DNA of 64,000 nt from Streptomyces lydicus (GTDB lineage: Bacteria; Actinomycetota; Actinomycetes; Streptomycetales; Streptomycetaceae). The DNA is taken from the NCBI RefSeq assembly GCF_004125265.1, contig NZ_RDTE01000003.1, forward strand, positions 496,001 through 560,000, in the 5' to 3' direction. Positions 20,652 to 28,481 of the stretch are shown one piece after another (positions within the stretch are counted from its first letter, which is position 1; each line of letters starts with the position of its first letter). A program made the position numbers and the translations under genes. The notes below the pieces were generated by a model that was given only the letters and a program-made list of their open reading frames with translations, searched no databases and was not told where the DNA came from.

Positions 20652-23179
20652 GAGGTCTCCGCACGGGGTTGGGGCCGCCGGCCGTGGGGGCGGCGGGCCG
20701 GCCTGCCGGGCCGCCCGCCCGGGCGCCAGGCGCGCAGCCGGAGGCTGTTGCCCACGACGAGCAGTGAACTGGCGGACATGGCGGCGGCCGCCGGCATCGG
20801 ACTGAGCAGGCCGACGGCGGCGAGCGGCACGGTGACGAGGTTGTAGCCGAAGGCCCAGACGAGATTGCTGCGGATGGTGCCCAGGGTGCGCCGGGCCAGG
20901 CGTACCGCGTCGGGGATGGCCTGAAGGTCCTCGCGTACGAGGGTGACGTCGGCGGCACCGATCGCGGCATCGGTGCCGCTGCCCATCGCGATCCCGAGGT
21001 CGGCGAGGGCGAGGGCCGCCGCGTCGTTGACGCCGTCGCCGACGACGGCAACCCGGCCGCCCTGCTCCTTGAGGGTGGTGACGAGGGCTGCCTTGTCCTC
21101 GGGACGGGCCCCGGCGTGGATTTCGGTGATGGCCAGATGGCCGGCCACGGCTCGGGCGGTGGCATCCCGGTCGCCGGTGGCCAGGACCGGCCGCAGTCCC
21201 AGGCGGCGCAGATGGTCGACGGCGCGGTAGCTGTCGGGGCGGAGGGCGTCGCCGACCGCGATGACGGCCTCCGGGGTGCCGTCGACGGTGACCAGGACGG
21301 CGGTGTGGCCGGCCACCTCCGCGGTGTGCACCGCGTCCGGCAGCGGAGCGGGCAGGCCGGTGAGGTCGCCGGGCCGGGTGACCTCCACCCGGTGCCCGTC
21401 GGCCGTTCCGTGGACGCCGTATCCGGGGGTGGCGCCGAAGTCCTTCACCGGCGGCAGAGGGTGTCCCGGGGGCAGTAGTAGTCCCGGGGGCAGTAGTTGT
21501 CCCGACGAAAGCGGGTGTCCCGACGAAAGCGGGTGTCCCGACGGAAGCGGGTGTCCCGACGTCAGTGAGTCGCCAGGCAGCCGGGCATCGGCGGCCGCGC
21601 CGATCGCGCGGGCCAGCGGGTGTTCGGAGCCCTGCTCGACGATGGCAGCCAGCCGTAGCGCCTCCGGGGCGTCCAGACCGCCGGTACGCGCGGTGACGGC
21701 GGTGACGCTCATCCGGCCCGTGGTGAGGGTGCCGGTCTTGTCGAGGACGACGGTGTCGATGCGGCGCAGTCGCTCCAGCGCCTCCGGGCCGCGGACCAGG
21801 ATCCCGAGCTGGGCACCGCGGCCGGTGGCGGCCAGCAGCGCGGTCGGGGTGGCCAGCCCCAGCGCACAGGGGCAGGCGACGACGAGGACGGCCACCGCCG
21901 CGGTGATCGCGGACTGCGGGTCGGCTCCGGCACCGAGCCAGAAGCCCAGGACGGTGACCGAAACGGACAGGACGGCGGGGACGAAAACGGCCGCCACCGC
22001 GTCGGCGAGCCGCTGGACCTTGGTCTTGCCGGCCTGGGCGTCCTCGACGAGGCGGGTGATCCGGGCGAGTTGGGTTTCGGCGCCCACCGCGTCAGCCCGT
22101 ACCTCCAGCAGGCCTCCGGAGTTGACCGCGCCGCCGACGACCACCGCGCCCGGACCGACCTCGACGGGGCGGCTCTCGCCGCTGATCAGGGACAGGTCCA
22201 GGGCGGAGTTGCCGTCGACGACGGTGCCGTCGGTGGCGACCCGTTCCCCGGGCCGGACCAGGAAGTGGTCACCGGCCCGCAGGCGGTCCACGGGGATGCG
22301 CCTCCCCCACTCCCGGCCCGGTTCGCCGGTGAGACGGTCCTGATCGCCGTCGCTGCGCACCTCGACGTCCTTGGCGGCGAGTTCGGCCAGCGCGCGCAGC
22401 GCGGCTCCGGTGCCGCGCCGGGCCCTGGACTCCATCCGCCGCCCGGCCAGCACGAACAGCGGTACCCCGACGGCGGCTTCCAGGTAGAGGTGCGCGGCCC
22501 CGTCACCGGCCGCGGGCAGCAGGCTGAACGGCATCGTCATTCCGGGCGCACCGGCCCCGCCGAGGAAGAGCGCATACGCCGACCAGCTGAAGGAGGCGGC
22601 GACGCCCAGCGAGACCAGGGTATCCATGGTGGCGGCGCCGTGCCGCAGACCGCGCAGCGCACGGGCGTGGAAGGGGGCGGCGCCCCACACGGCGACGGGC
22701 GCGGCGAGCACGAAACACAGCCACTGCCAGTTACGGAACTGCCAGCCGGGCACCATCGACAGCACCAGGACGGGGAGCGAGAGCACCGCGGTCAGCAACA
22801 GCCGGTGCCGCTCGGCGCGGCCGCCATCGGCCTGGTCGCCCTCGGCGCGGTCGTCCGGGCGGGCGGCGGACGACGGGTCGTCCGCGTCCGGTGCCGGGGC
22901 GGGCTCGTGGAGCCGGGCGGTGAACCCGGCCGCCTCGACGGTGGTGACGAGGTCGGTGACGGACACCGCCGCCGGGTGGCTGACCGTTGCCCGGCCGGTG
23001 GCGAGGTTCACCGAGGCGGCGACGCCGTCGAGCCGGCCGAGCTTCTTCTCGACCCGGCCCACACAGGCGGCACAGGTCATCCCGCCGATGGTGAGGGTGG
23101 TGGTGTGGATGGTGGTGTGGGGCGGGGCCGATGCCGCGCCGGGGTGCGACGGCGGGCCGGGCCGGGGCTGCGGCGTCAT
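20648..23179 (-). CDS. copA: Copper-translocating P1B-type ATPase
   Basis: The 843-residue pump has one N-terminal heavy-metal-associated domain with MTCAAC (Cys36, Cys39), about eight membrane helices and the transmembrane metal site CPC (in CPCALGLATPTALL). The phosphorylation motif is DKTGTLTTG, and GDGVNDAAAL lies in the hinge. The actuator motif reads SGES instead of the usual TGES. CPC plus one CxxC domain points to Cu(I) export. A repetitive Ser/Gly/His/Pro/Leu insertion (about residues 540-577) interrupts the nucleotide-binding domain just after the conserved HPLA motif. The start overlaps the stop of the Met-rich gene upstream. Confidence 0.93.
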   Translation of the reverse strand: MTPQPRPGPPSHPGAASAPPHTTIHTTTLTIGGMTCAACVGRVEKKLGRLDGVAASVNLATGRATVSHPAAVSVTDLVTTVEAAGFTARLHEPAPAPDADDPSSAARPDDRAEGDQADGGRAERHRLLLTAVLSLPVLVLSMVPGWQFRNWQWLCFVLAAPVAVWGAAPFHARALRGLRHGAATMDTLVSLGVAASFSWSAYALFLGGAGAPGMTMPFSLLPAAGDGAAHLYLEAAVGVPLFVLAGRRMESRARRGTGAALRALAELAAKDVEVRSDGDQDRLTGEPGREWGRRIPVDRLRAGDHFLVRPGERVATDGTVVDGNSALDLSLISGESRPVEVGPGAVVVGGAVNSGGLLEVRADAVGAETQLARITRLVEDAQAGKTKVQRLADAVAAVFVPAVLSVSVTVLGFWLGAGADPQSAITAAVAVLVVACPCALGLATPTALLAATGRGAQLGILVRGPEALERLRRIDTVVLDKTGTLTTGRMSVTAVTARTGGLDAPEALRLAAIVEQGSEHPLARAIGAAADARLPGDSLTSGHPLPSGHPLSSGHPLSSGQLLPPGLLLPPGHPLPPVKDFGATPGYGVHGTADGHRVEVTRPGDLTGLPAPLPDAVHTAEVAGHTAVLVTVDGTPEAVIAVGDALRPDSYRAVDHLRRLGLRPVLATGDRDATARAVAGHLAITEIHAGARPEDKAALVTTLKEQGGRVAVVGDGVNDAAALALADLGIAMGSGTDAAIGAADVTLVREDLQAIPDAVRLARRTLGTIRSNLVWAFGYNLVTVPLAAVGLLSPMPAAAAMSASSLLVVGNSLRLRAWRPGGRPGRPARRPHGRRPQPRAETS
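21461..21562. repeat. 18-nt tandem repeat inside copA
   Basis: Three near-identical 18-nt units (GTCCCGACGAAAGCGGGT) at 21499-21552 are followed by a partial copy and flanked by diverged GGGGGCAGTAGT-containing units. On the minus strand they encode repeated Ser-Gly-His-Pro-Leu in the ATPase nucleotide-binding domain, with reading frame kept. Confidence 0.9.
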
Positions 23180-23544
23180 CGTGGTGCTCCCCCCTGCACG
23201 GGGCGAGGCGCCGCGCCGCCCATTCCATGCGTCCCGCCCATGCCGTGCATCCCGCCCATGTCACCGTCATCGGCGGGCGTGCCGCCTCCCGTACGGGTGC
23301 CGCCGGCCGGATGCAGATCCGGCGCCACCGGACCGGCGGCGGCACCGGCCGCGTACGACAGGGTGCCGAGCAGCGCCAGCAGCAGGAGGAAACCGAGGAC
23401 CGGCCGGGCGGGCAGCAACCGTGCGACGGCCTGGCGGAGAGGGGGCCGACTGCGGTCGGCCGAAGAGCGGGGCATCGCGTCATGGTGGCAGGTGGAGGCG
23501 GCGCCGAGCGGCGGATCGGGGGCTCGTCGGAGGGTGAGGTTCAT
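23176..23544 (-). CDS. Small membrane protein with Met/His/Gly-rich tail
   Basis: The frame encodes up to 122 residues with one membrane helix (PVLGFLLLLALLGTLSYAAGA) and a C-terminal DMGGMHGMGGTHGMGG segment likely to bind copper outside the cell. It is first in an operon with copA and the PCu(A)C gene, and its TGA overlaps copA's ATG. The start is uncertain: ATG 23544 and ATG 23475 both lack a clear ribosome site. The domain and context suggest a metallochaperone or copper buffer handing Cu to or from CopA. Confidence 0.75.
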   Translation of the reverse strand: MNLTLRRAPDPPLGAASTCHHDAMPRSSADRSRPPLRQAVARLLPARPVLGFLLLLALLGTLSYAAGAAAGPVAPDLHPAGGTRTGGGTPADDGDMGGMHGMGGTHGMGGAAPRPVQGGAPR

Positions 23545-23896
23545 CCCGTTCCCGCGCCGGAACTCACCGGCGTCCGGACCCGACTAACTGGGTTTGCACG
23601 GTGCGCTCTTCGGCCTCGGCCCGGCCGCCTCCCGGTCTCCGCTCCGGCCCCCTCCCGGTCTCCGCTCCCCCCTTCCGGACCGCCCTCTTCGCCGTGCCGA
23701 TGCCGCCTCGGTGCCGCGCCCAACTCACCACCTCGGTACCGCCCCGCGCCGCCGGGCTCGCCGCCGTGCCGAAGGCCGCCCTGCCGAAATCCGCGGCACC
23801 CGGCGGGAACTCGGCGTGCCCCGCGTACGACCTCTCCAACGCCGCGCCGTGCAGGCGCGGTTCGTCATCACCCGACGCCTGCCGAGGAGGACCCCC
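23545..23896. other. Divergent gap between copper operon and P450/isonitrile operon
   Basis: This 352-nt region contains no supported gene. It should hold the leftward promoter of the copper operon and the rightward promoter of the P450/isonitrile pair, so a shared copper-responsive regulator is possible. CCTCCCGGTCTCCGCTC is directly repeated near 23630 and 23653. I could not recognise a CsoR- or CopY-type operator by eye. Confidence 0.45.
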
Positions 23897-25327
23897 ATGT
23901 CCGCGTCGCCCGATCCCATCGCCCCCATCAACCCCGTCAACGCCATCGCCCCCGTCGACCCCGTAGAGCTGTACGGACCGGAGTACACCCGCGACCCCTA
24001 TCCCCTGTACGCCGAGCTGCGGGCCCGCGGACCGGTCCACCGCGTGCGCTTCCCCAGCGGCGTGTGCGCCTGGCTCGTCACCGGCTACGAAGCCGCCCAC
24101 CAGGCGCTGACCGACGTCCGGTTGGGCAAACACCACTCACGTGGCAACGCGGCCTGGCGGGCGCGCGCCTCGATCATGCCCGAGCCCCAGCACTCCCAGC
24201 TCCAGGTGCATCTGCTCCACCAGGACCCGCCGCGGCACACCGCGCTGCGCCGCCTGATCACCGACGCCTTCGCGCCGCAGCGCGTCGAAGGTCTCCGCCC
24301 CCGGTTCCAGGAGATGGCCGATGCCCTGCTCGACGGCCTCCCGGACGCCGGCGAGGCCGATCTGGTCGAGGTGTTCGCCGGGCGTTTCCCGTTCCGGGTG
24401 CTTGCCGAAGTCATCGGACTGCCACCGGAGTTCGAGAAGCGCTTCGACCGGGACTGGGGCAAGGTGGTCCAGCCCGTCGGCCCGTCGGACCCGGGGCGTC
24501 CGGCGTACGAGACACGGCTGCGCGCGTTGCAGCAGTACATCGCCGATCTCGTCGTCCACAAACGCGCCGCGCAGGGCGAGGATCTGCTCTCCCGGCTGGT
24601 GGCCGCCCGCGACGACGGCCGGCTCGGGCAGGAGGAGCTGGATTCGATGATTTTCCAGCTGCTGGTCGCCGGGCAGGAACCGGTGACGCACCAGATCACC
24701 ACCGCCCTGGTGACCCTGCTGCGCCACCCCGCCCACCTGGCGGAGCTGGCCGGCCGGCCGGAGCTGCTGCCCCGCGCCGTCGAGGAACTCCTGCGCTATG
24801 ACAGCGCCTTCGAGCTGACGACCTGGCGGTTCTTCGCCAAGGACGCCGATCTGCACGGGACCCGGATTCCGGCGGGCGACTCCGTCATCGTGTCGCTGTG
24901 TGCGGCGAACCGCGACACACGCCGGTTTCCCGACGCCGACGCCCTGCACTTCGACCGCACCCCCAACCCGCATCTCGCCTTCGGCCACGGCATCCACTTC
25001 TGCCCCGGCGCCACGCTCGCCCGTATCGAACTCCAGATCGCCCTGGGCACCCTGCTGAGACGGCTGCCGGACCTGCGGCTCACCGTCCCGGACGGCGAGC
25101 TGGGCTGGATCCCGGCGGTACTGGCACGCGGAGTCGACCGGCTGCCGGTGACCTACGGCGCGCCGCCCGCCTATCCGGTCACGGAGGGGCCGGATGTCCC
25201 CCACCGGGTCGCGGACGGGCCGGGTGCCACCTGCCCGGTCACGGACCGACCGGATGTCCCCCGTCCGGTCGCGGAGGGACCGCATGGCACCCGCCCGGTC
25301 ACGAACGGACCGGATGCCACGTGCTGA
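23897..25327 (+). CDS. Cytochrome P450 with atypical I-helix, partner of isonitrile synthase
   Basis: The 476-residue P450 has the ExxR motif in EELLR (296-300) and the heme loop FGHGIHFCPG (362-371, Cys369). The I-helix reads AGQEPV at 258-263 where most P450s have AGxET, so the oxygen-activating Thr is missing. That is often seen in P450s doing coupling or other unusual chemistry. GAGGAGGA precedes ATG 23897. The last 50 residues are five degenerate decapeptide repeats beyond the normal P450 end. Its stop overlaps the start of the PvcA-type gene, implying joint action on an isonitrile intermediate. Confidence 0.92.
   Translation: MSASPDPIAPINPVNAIAPVDPVELYGPEYTRDPYPLYAELRARGPVHRVRFPSGVCAWLVTGYEAAHQALTDVRLGKHHSRGNAAWRARASIMPEPQHSQLQVHLLHQDPPRHTALRRLITDAFAPQRVEGLRPRFQEMADALLDGLPDAGEADLVEVFAGRFPFRVLAEVIGLPPEFEKRFDRDWGKVVQPVGPSDPGRPAYETRLRALQQYIADLVVHKRAAQGEDLLSRLVAARDDGRLGQEELDSMIFQLLVAGQEPVTHQITTALVTLLRHPAHLAELAGRPELLPRAVEELLRYDSAFELTTWRFFAKDADLHGTRIPAGDSVIVSLCAANRDTRRFPDADALHFDRTPNPHLAFGHGIHFCPGATLARIELQIALGTLLRRLPDLRLTVPDGELGWIPAVLARGVDRLPVTYGAPPAYPVTEGPDVPHRVADGPGATCPVTDRPDVPRPVAEGPHGTRPVTNGPDATC
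25175..25324 (+). repeat. Five 30-nt repeats forming a P450 C-terminal tail
   Basis: Five consecutive 30-nt units encode decapeptides of pattern P/R-V-T/A-x-G/R-P-x-x-x-x (PVTEGPDVPH, RVADGPGATC, PVTDRPDVPR, PVAEGPHGTR, PVTNGPDATC), ending exactly at the stop codon. Units diverge mainly in their last four codons. Confidence 0.92.
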
Positions 25328-26316
25328 CCAGCCCGGCCCGACCGCGTCCCGGTGTGCCCGCCGGTCACCCGACCGGCCACCCGGCCGGCTGCGCGGCGGT
25401 GCTCGCCGAGCTGCTGCCCTACCGCCGCACCCTGGACTCCGGCCACAGGGACGGGGACAGGGACGGGAACGGGAACATGGACACCCCCGATGCCTTCCCC
25501 GCCCAACTGCGCCAGCTCGCCGCTCCGGTGGCGGCGGGCGCGCCCCTCGTCTTCACCCTTCCGGGTTTCCCCTGCAAGTCACCCCATCCGGCCAAGGTGC
25601 TCGGCCACCTCCCCGACGAGGGCGAACGGCTGGCGCTGCGCTTCCTGGACGCCCTGTGTGCCCGGATCGAGGCCGTCCACCCTCCCGGGGCGCGGGTGGT
25701 CATCTGCTCGGACGGGCATGTCTTCAGCGATCTCATCCACGTGCCGGACCGGGACATCGATGCTTACGCCGACGCCCTGCGCGCACTGATCCACGACGAG
25801 GGCCTGACCCGGCTGGACGTCTTCGACCTGCGCCAGGTCTACGGGCAGCGGCTGTCGCACGACGCCAAGCGGGCCCTGGTTCACGACCGCTACGCGCCGG
25901 CCCTGGAGGACCTGCGGTCCCTGACGCGCAGCGACGAACCGACGCGCCGGCTCTACCAGGGCATCACCCGCTTCCTCGCCGAGGACTCGGTCTCGTTCGC
26001 GGGTACTCGTTCGGCGTGGCAGCGCGACTGCCGCCGCCGTGCCTACGGCGTGATGCAGCGCAGCCGCGCCTGGGGCGAGCTGATCGGCGAGCACCACCCG
26101 GACGCCATCCGGCTCTCCATTCATCCGCAGCCGCGGGGCTCGGCCAAGTTCGGGATACGGCTGCTCGATGCGCCCGATGTGTGGATGACGCCCTGGCACT
26201 CCTGTCTGCTCGAACACCGCGACGGACGGCGGGAGTTGCTGCACCGGGCGGATGCCGAACGGCTCGGCCGGCTGGTGTTCCGCCAGGGCCGGCCGAGCCA
26301 CTTCGTGGCCGACTGA
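25321..26316 (+). CDS. PvcA/DIT1-family isonitrile (isocyanide) synthase
   Basis: The 331-residue protein belongs to the DIT1/PvcA/IsnA family, which turns the amino group of Tyr or Trp into an isonitrile using ribulose-5-phosphate as carbon donor. Family blocks seen include TLPGFPCKSPHPAKVLG, a CSDGHVFSDL motif, RLSIHPQP and TPWHSCL. GTG 25321 overlaps the P450 stop by 7 nt, and the resulting length is normal for the family. No PvcB-type Fe/2-oxoglutarate oxygenase is next to it; the P450 takes that position. A PucR-type regulator follows. The amino-acid substrate is not evident. Confidence 0.93.
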   Translation: MLTSPARPRPGVPAGHPTGHPAGCAAVLAELLPYRRTLDSGHRDGDRDGNGNMDTPDAFPAQLRQLAAPVAAGAPLVFTLPGFPCKSPHPAKVLGHLPDEGERLALRFLDALCARIEAVHPPGARVVICSDGHVFSDLIHVPDRDIDAYADALRALIHDEGLTRLDVFDLRQVYGQRLSHDAKRALVHDRYAPALEDLRSLTRSDEPTRRLYQGITRFLAEDSVSFAGTRSAWQRDCRRRAYGVMQRSRAWGELIGEHHPDAIRLSIHPQPRGSAKFGIRLLDAPDVWMTPWHSCLLEHRDGRRELLHRADAERLGRLVFRQGRPSHFVAD

Positions 26317-26430
26317 GGGGCGGGGCGCGGCGAGCGGTGGCGCCCTTCCCGGCGGAGGCCCGGGCGGAAACCCGGGCAAAGGCCCGCTCGGGCTAAGGTG
26401 GCGCGTCACAGCGGCACCGGGAGGCAGTTG

Positions 26431-27708
26431 ATGACGACGGGTGGGCCCGGAGCGTCCGCAGAGACAGGGATGACGGATCCGGACTCCGCGCTCCCGGCGC
26501 TGTCCGGCACCGCGCGGTCGCTGGCGGCGCGCTGTGCGCCCCGGGTGAACGCCCTCGCCCGGCAGATGTCCCGGGGCGCCTTCGAGCAGCTGCACGGCTA
26601 TGCCGAACTCCCCGCCGACGTCAAGGACGTGGAGATCGCGGCGACCGCGCGGCACGGACTGCGGCTGTTCCTGGACCGGGTGGCGCACGATCCCGACCCC
26701 CGGACCACGCCCGGCGACTTCGACGTCTTCCGCGAGCGCGCCGCCCAGCGGGCCGAGGAGGGCATGCCGTTGCCTCTGCTGCTGACCACGCACAGCGTGG
26801 GGGTGCGGGTGCTGTGGCAGGCGCTGCGGGACGCCGCCCGGCCGGGCGAGGAGGCCGCGCTGGTCGAGCTGGCGGGCTATCTGTTCGGGGCCGGGCAGCG
26901 GATCGTGCGGGCGGTCACCGAGACCTACCTCGACGAGCAGGCCGCGCTCGCCGCCGAACGGCATAAGGAGCACCCCTCCTTGGTACGCGGGCTGCTGGAA
27001 GGCACCACGCCTCCTCCGCCCGGCAGCGGTCTCGACGGGCCGTCGCTGGTCCTCTTCGTCCAGTTGCCGGGCGGCCCCCGCGCCACGGTCGCCGCCCGGC
27101 GCACGGGGCGACGGCTTCAGGCGGCGCTGGACCGCGCCTTCGGCAGGGAGGTGCCCGCTCTGCTCGACGGCACCGGGGGCCGGGCGATCGTGCCCGGCGG
27201 GACGGATCCGACGCCGCCCGCACTGGCCGGACTGCTCGACGAGGTCTGCGGTCCGGGCGTCCGGCTCGCCGCCGTGCCGGCGGAAACGGCCGCTGGGATC
27301 CCGGAGGCGGCACGTACCGCCGCACGGATCGTCCGGGTGGCCCGTGCCTGCGGACACCCCGCCGGGCTGCACCGCCTCGATGACGTCCTGCTCGAATACC
27401 AGCTGTCCCGTCCCAGCGCCGGCAGCGACCGGATCGCCGCCCTGCTCGCCCCGGTCGCCGGCCGGCCCGAACTCATCGAAACCCTCCGCACCCATCTGGA
27501 ACAGGCGCGGGACCGCCGCGCCACGGCCCGGCTGCTCACCCTCCACCCCAACACCGTCGACAACCGCCTCGCCCGCTTCTCCACGCTGACCGGGCTCGAC
27601 CTCTCCACACCACGGGGCGCGGCGCTGGCGCTGGCCGCCCTCCTGCTCCGCGACGCCGAGGAGGAGCCGGGCCGGCCGGCCTCCGTCGGCGCGGATGACG
27701 GCGCCTGA
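26431..27708 (+). CDS. PucR/CdaR-type transcriptional regulator
   Basis: The 425-residue protein ends in the PucR-family helix-turn-helix (RLLTLHPNTVDNRLARFSTLTGLDL) preceded by a GGDEF-like/sensor region and a helical N-terminal domain. ATG 26431 is supported by GGGAGG; a GTG at 26398 is a less likely start. It lies 114 nt after the isonitrile synthase on the same strand and is a plausible local regulator of the P450/isonitrile operon, though this is inferred only from position. Confidence 0.88.
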   Translation: MTTGGPGASAETGMTDPDSALPALSGTARSLAARCAPRVNALARQMSRGAFEQLHGYAELPADVKDVEIAATARHGLRLFLDRVAHDPDPRTTPGDFDVFRERAAQRAEEGMPLPLLLTTHSVGVRVLWQALRDAARPGEEAALVELAGYLFGAGQRIVRAVTETYLDEQAALAAERHKEHPSLVRGLLEGTTPPPPGSGLDGPSLVLFVQLPGGPRATVAARRTGRRLQAALDRAFGREVPALLDGTGGRAIVPGGTDPTPPALAGLLDEVCGPGVRLAAVPAETAAGIPEAARTAARIVRVARACGHPAGLHRLDDVLLEYQLSRPSAGSDRIAALLAPVAGRPELIETLRTHLEQARDRRATARLLTLHPNTVDNRLARFSTLTGLDLSTPRGAALALAALLLRDAEEEPGRPASVGADDGA

Positions 27709-27912
27709 GCGGAGCCAACAGGAATGTCTTGGCGCGCCCATGCTGCCGCCGCCTGCCAGGGAAGCGCGGCATCAAACCTGTCATCGCGCGGCGCGGTGTC
27801 GTTTGGCGGCCCCGCCCTTCCCGCAGCAATCGGCGAGCAAGTGCCCTTCCTTTGCAAGTCCCTGACGTCACATCAGGGAAATCCGTAGGGGAATCCGGCT
27901 ACGTCATCGTTC

Positions 27913-27932
27913 TTGATCGTGATCACAATCAA
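27913..27932. promoter_or_regulatory. 20-bp palindrome, operator candidate
   Basis: TTGATCGTGATCACAATCAA is a palindrome with two mismatches around a perfect GTGATCAC centre. It lies just upstream of the decayed beta-lactamase-family gene and probably once regulated it or still serves a neighbouring gene. Confidence 0.45.
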
Positions 27933-27937
27933 GACCC

Positions 27938-28470
27938 GCCGGTGAGCCCACGGCGGACGCGGGGGCTGCGCGTGCATCCGGCAAGGGTGCCGTGCTGCAG
28001 AAAGCCCTGAACCGCATCGTCGCCGAGGATGCCCCGGCGCGATAGCCGAAGTACGGGAGAGCAACCGTGTCCGGCGGGTGAGCAGCGGTGTCGCCGCCCT
28101 CCAGGACAGACGGCCGGCCAAGCCCGGCGACCGGTTCCGGGCCGGGAGCGTGACCAAGACCTTCGTCGCCACGGTCGTGCTGCAACTGATCGACGAGGGG
28201 CGGATCGGACGGGACGACCCCATCGGACGCCACTTACCCGGCCTTGTCCCCGACGGGGACCACGGCAGGCCCGTCACCGTACGCCAACTGCTCCGCCACA
28301 CCAGCGGGATCCCCAACCACACCAACGTGCTCCGGCGCGGCCACGACGCCTTGCACAAGCTCCAGCGTTCCCACTACACCGCCCGCGAGCTGGTGGGGAT
28401 CGCGCTGAAAGAGCCCCGCCTGTTCAACCCCGGTCAGCCCGGGAAGTGGGCGTACTCCAACACCAACTAG
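27938..28470 (+). pseudogene. Truncated, frameshifted serine hydrolase (beta-lactamase / DD-peptidase family)
   Basis: This is the N-terminal part of a class C beta-lactamase-like serine hydrolase. The nucleophile motif SVTK (in AGSVTKTFVATVVLQL) and the region up to YSNTN, which should continue as YxN-Y, are present. The frame then meets TAG, and no further homology follows before the 3' end of the convergent alkylsulfatase. Upstream homology (KGAVLQKALNRIVAEDAP) is one frame off, consistent with loss of a single G near 28040. The signal peptide is not identifiable and about 250 C-terminal residues are missing, so it cannot be functional. Confidence 0.85.
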
Positions 28471-28481
28471 CGCTCATTTCG

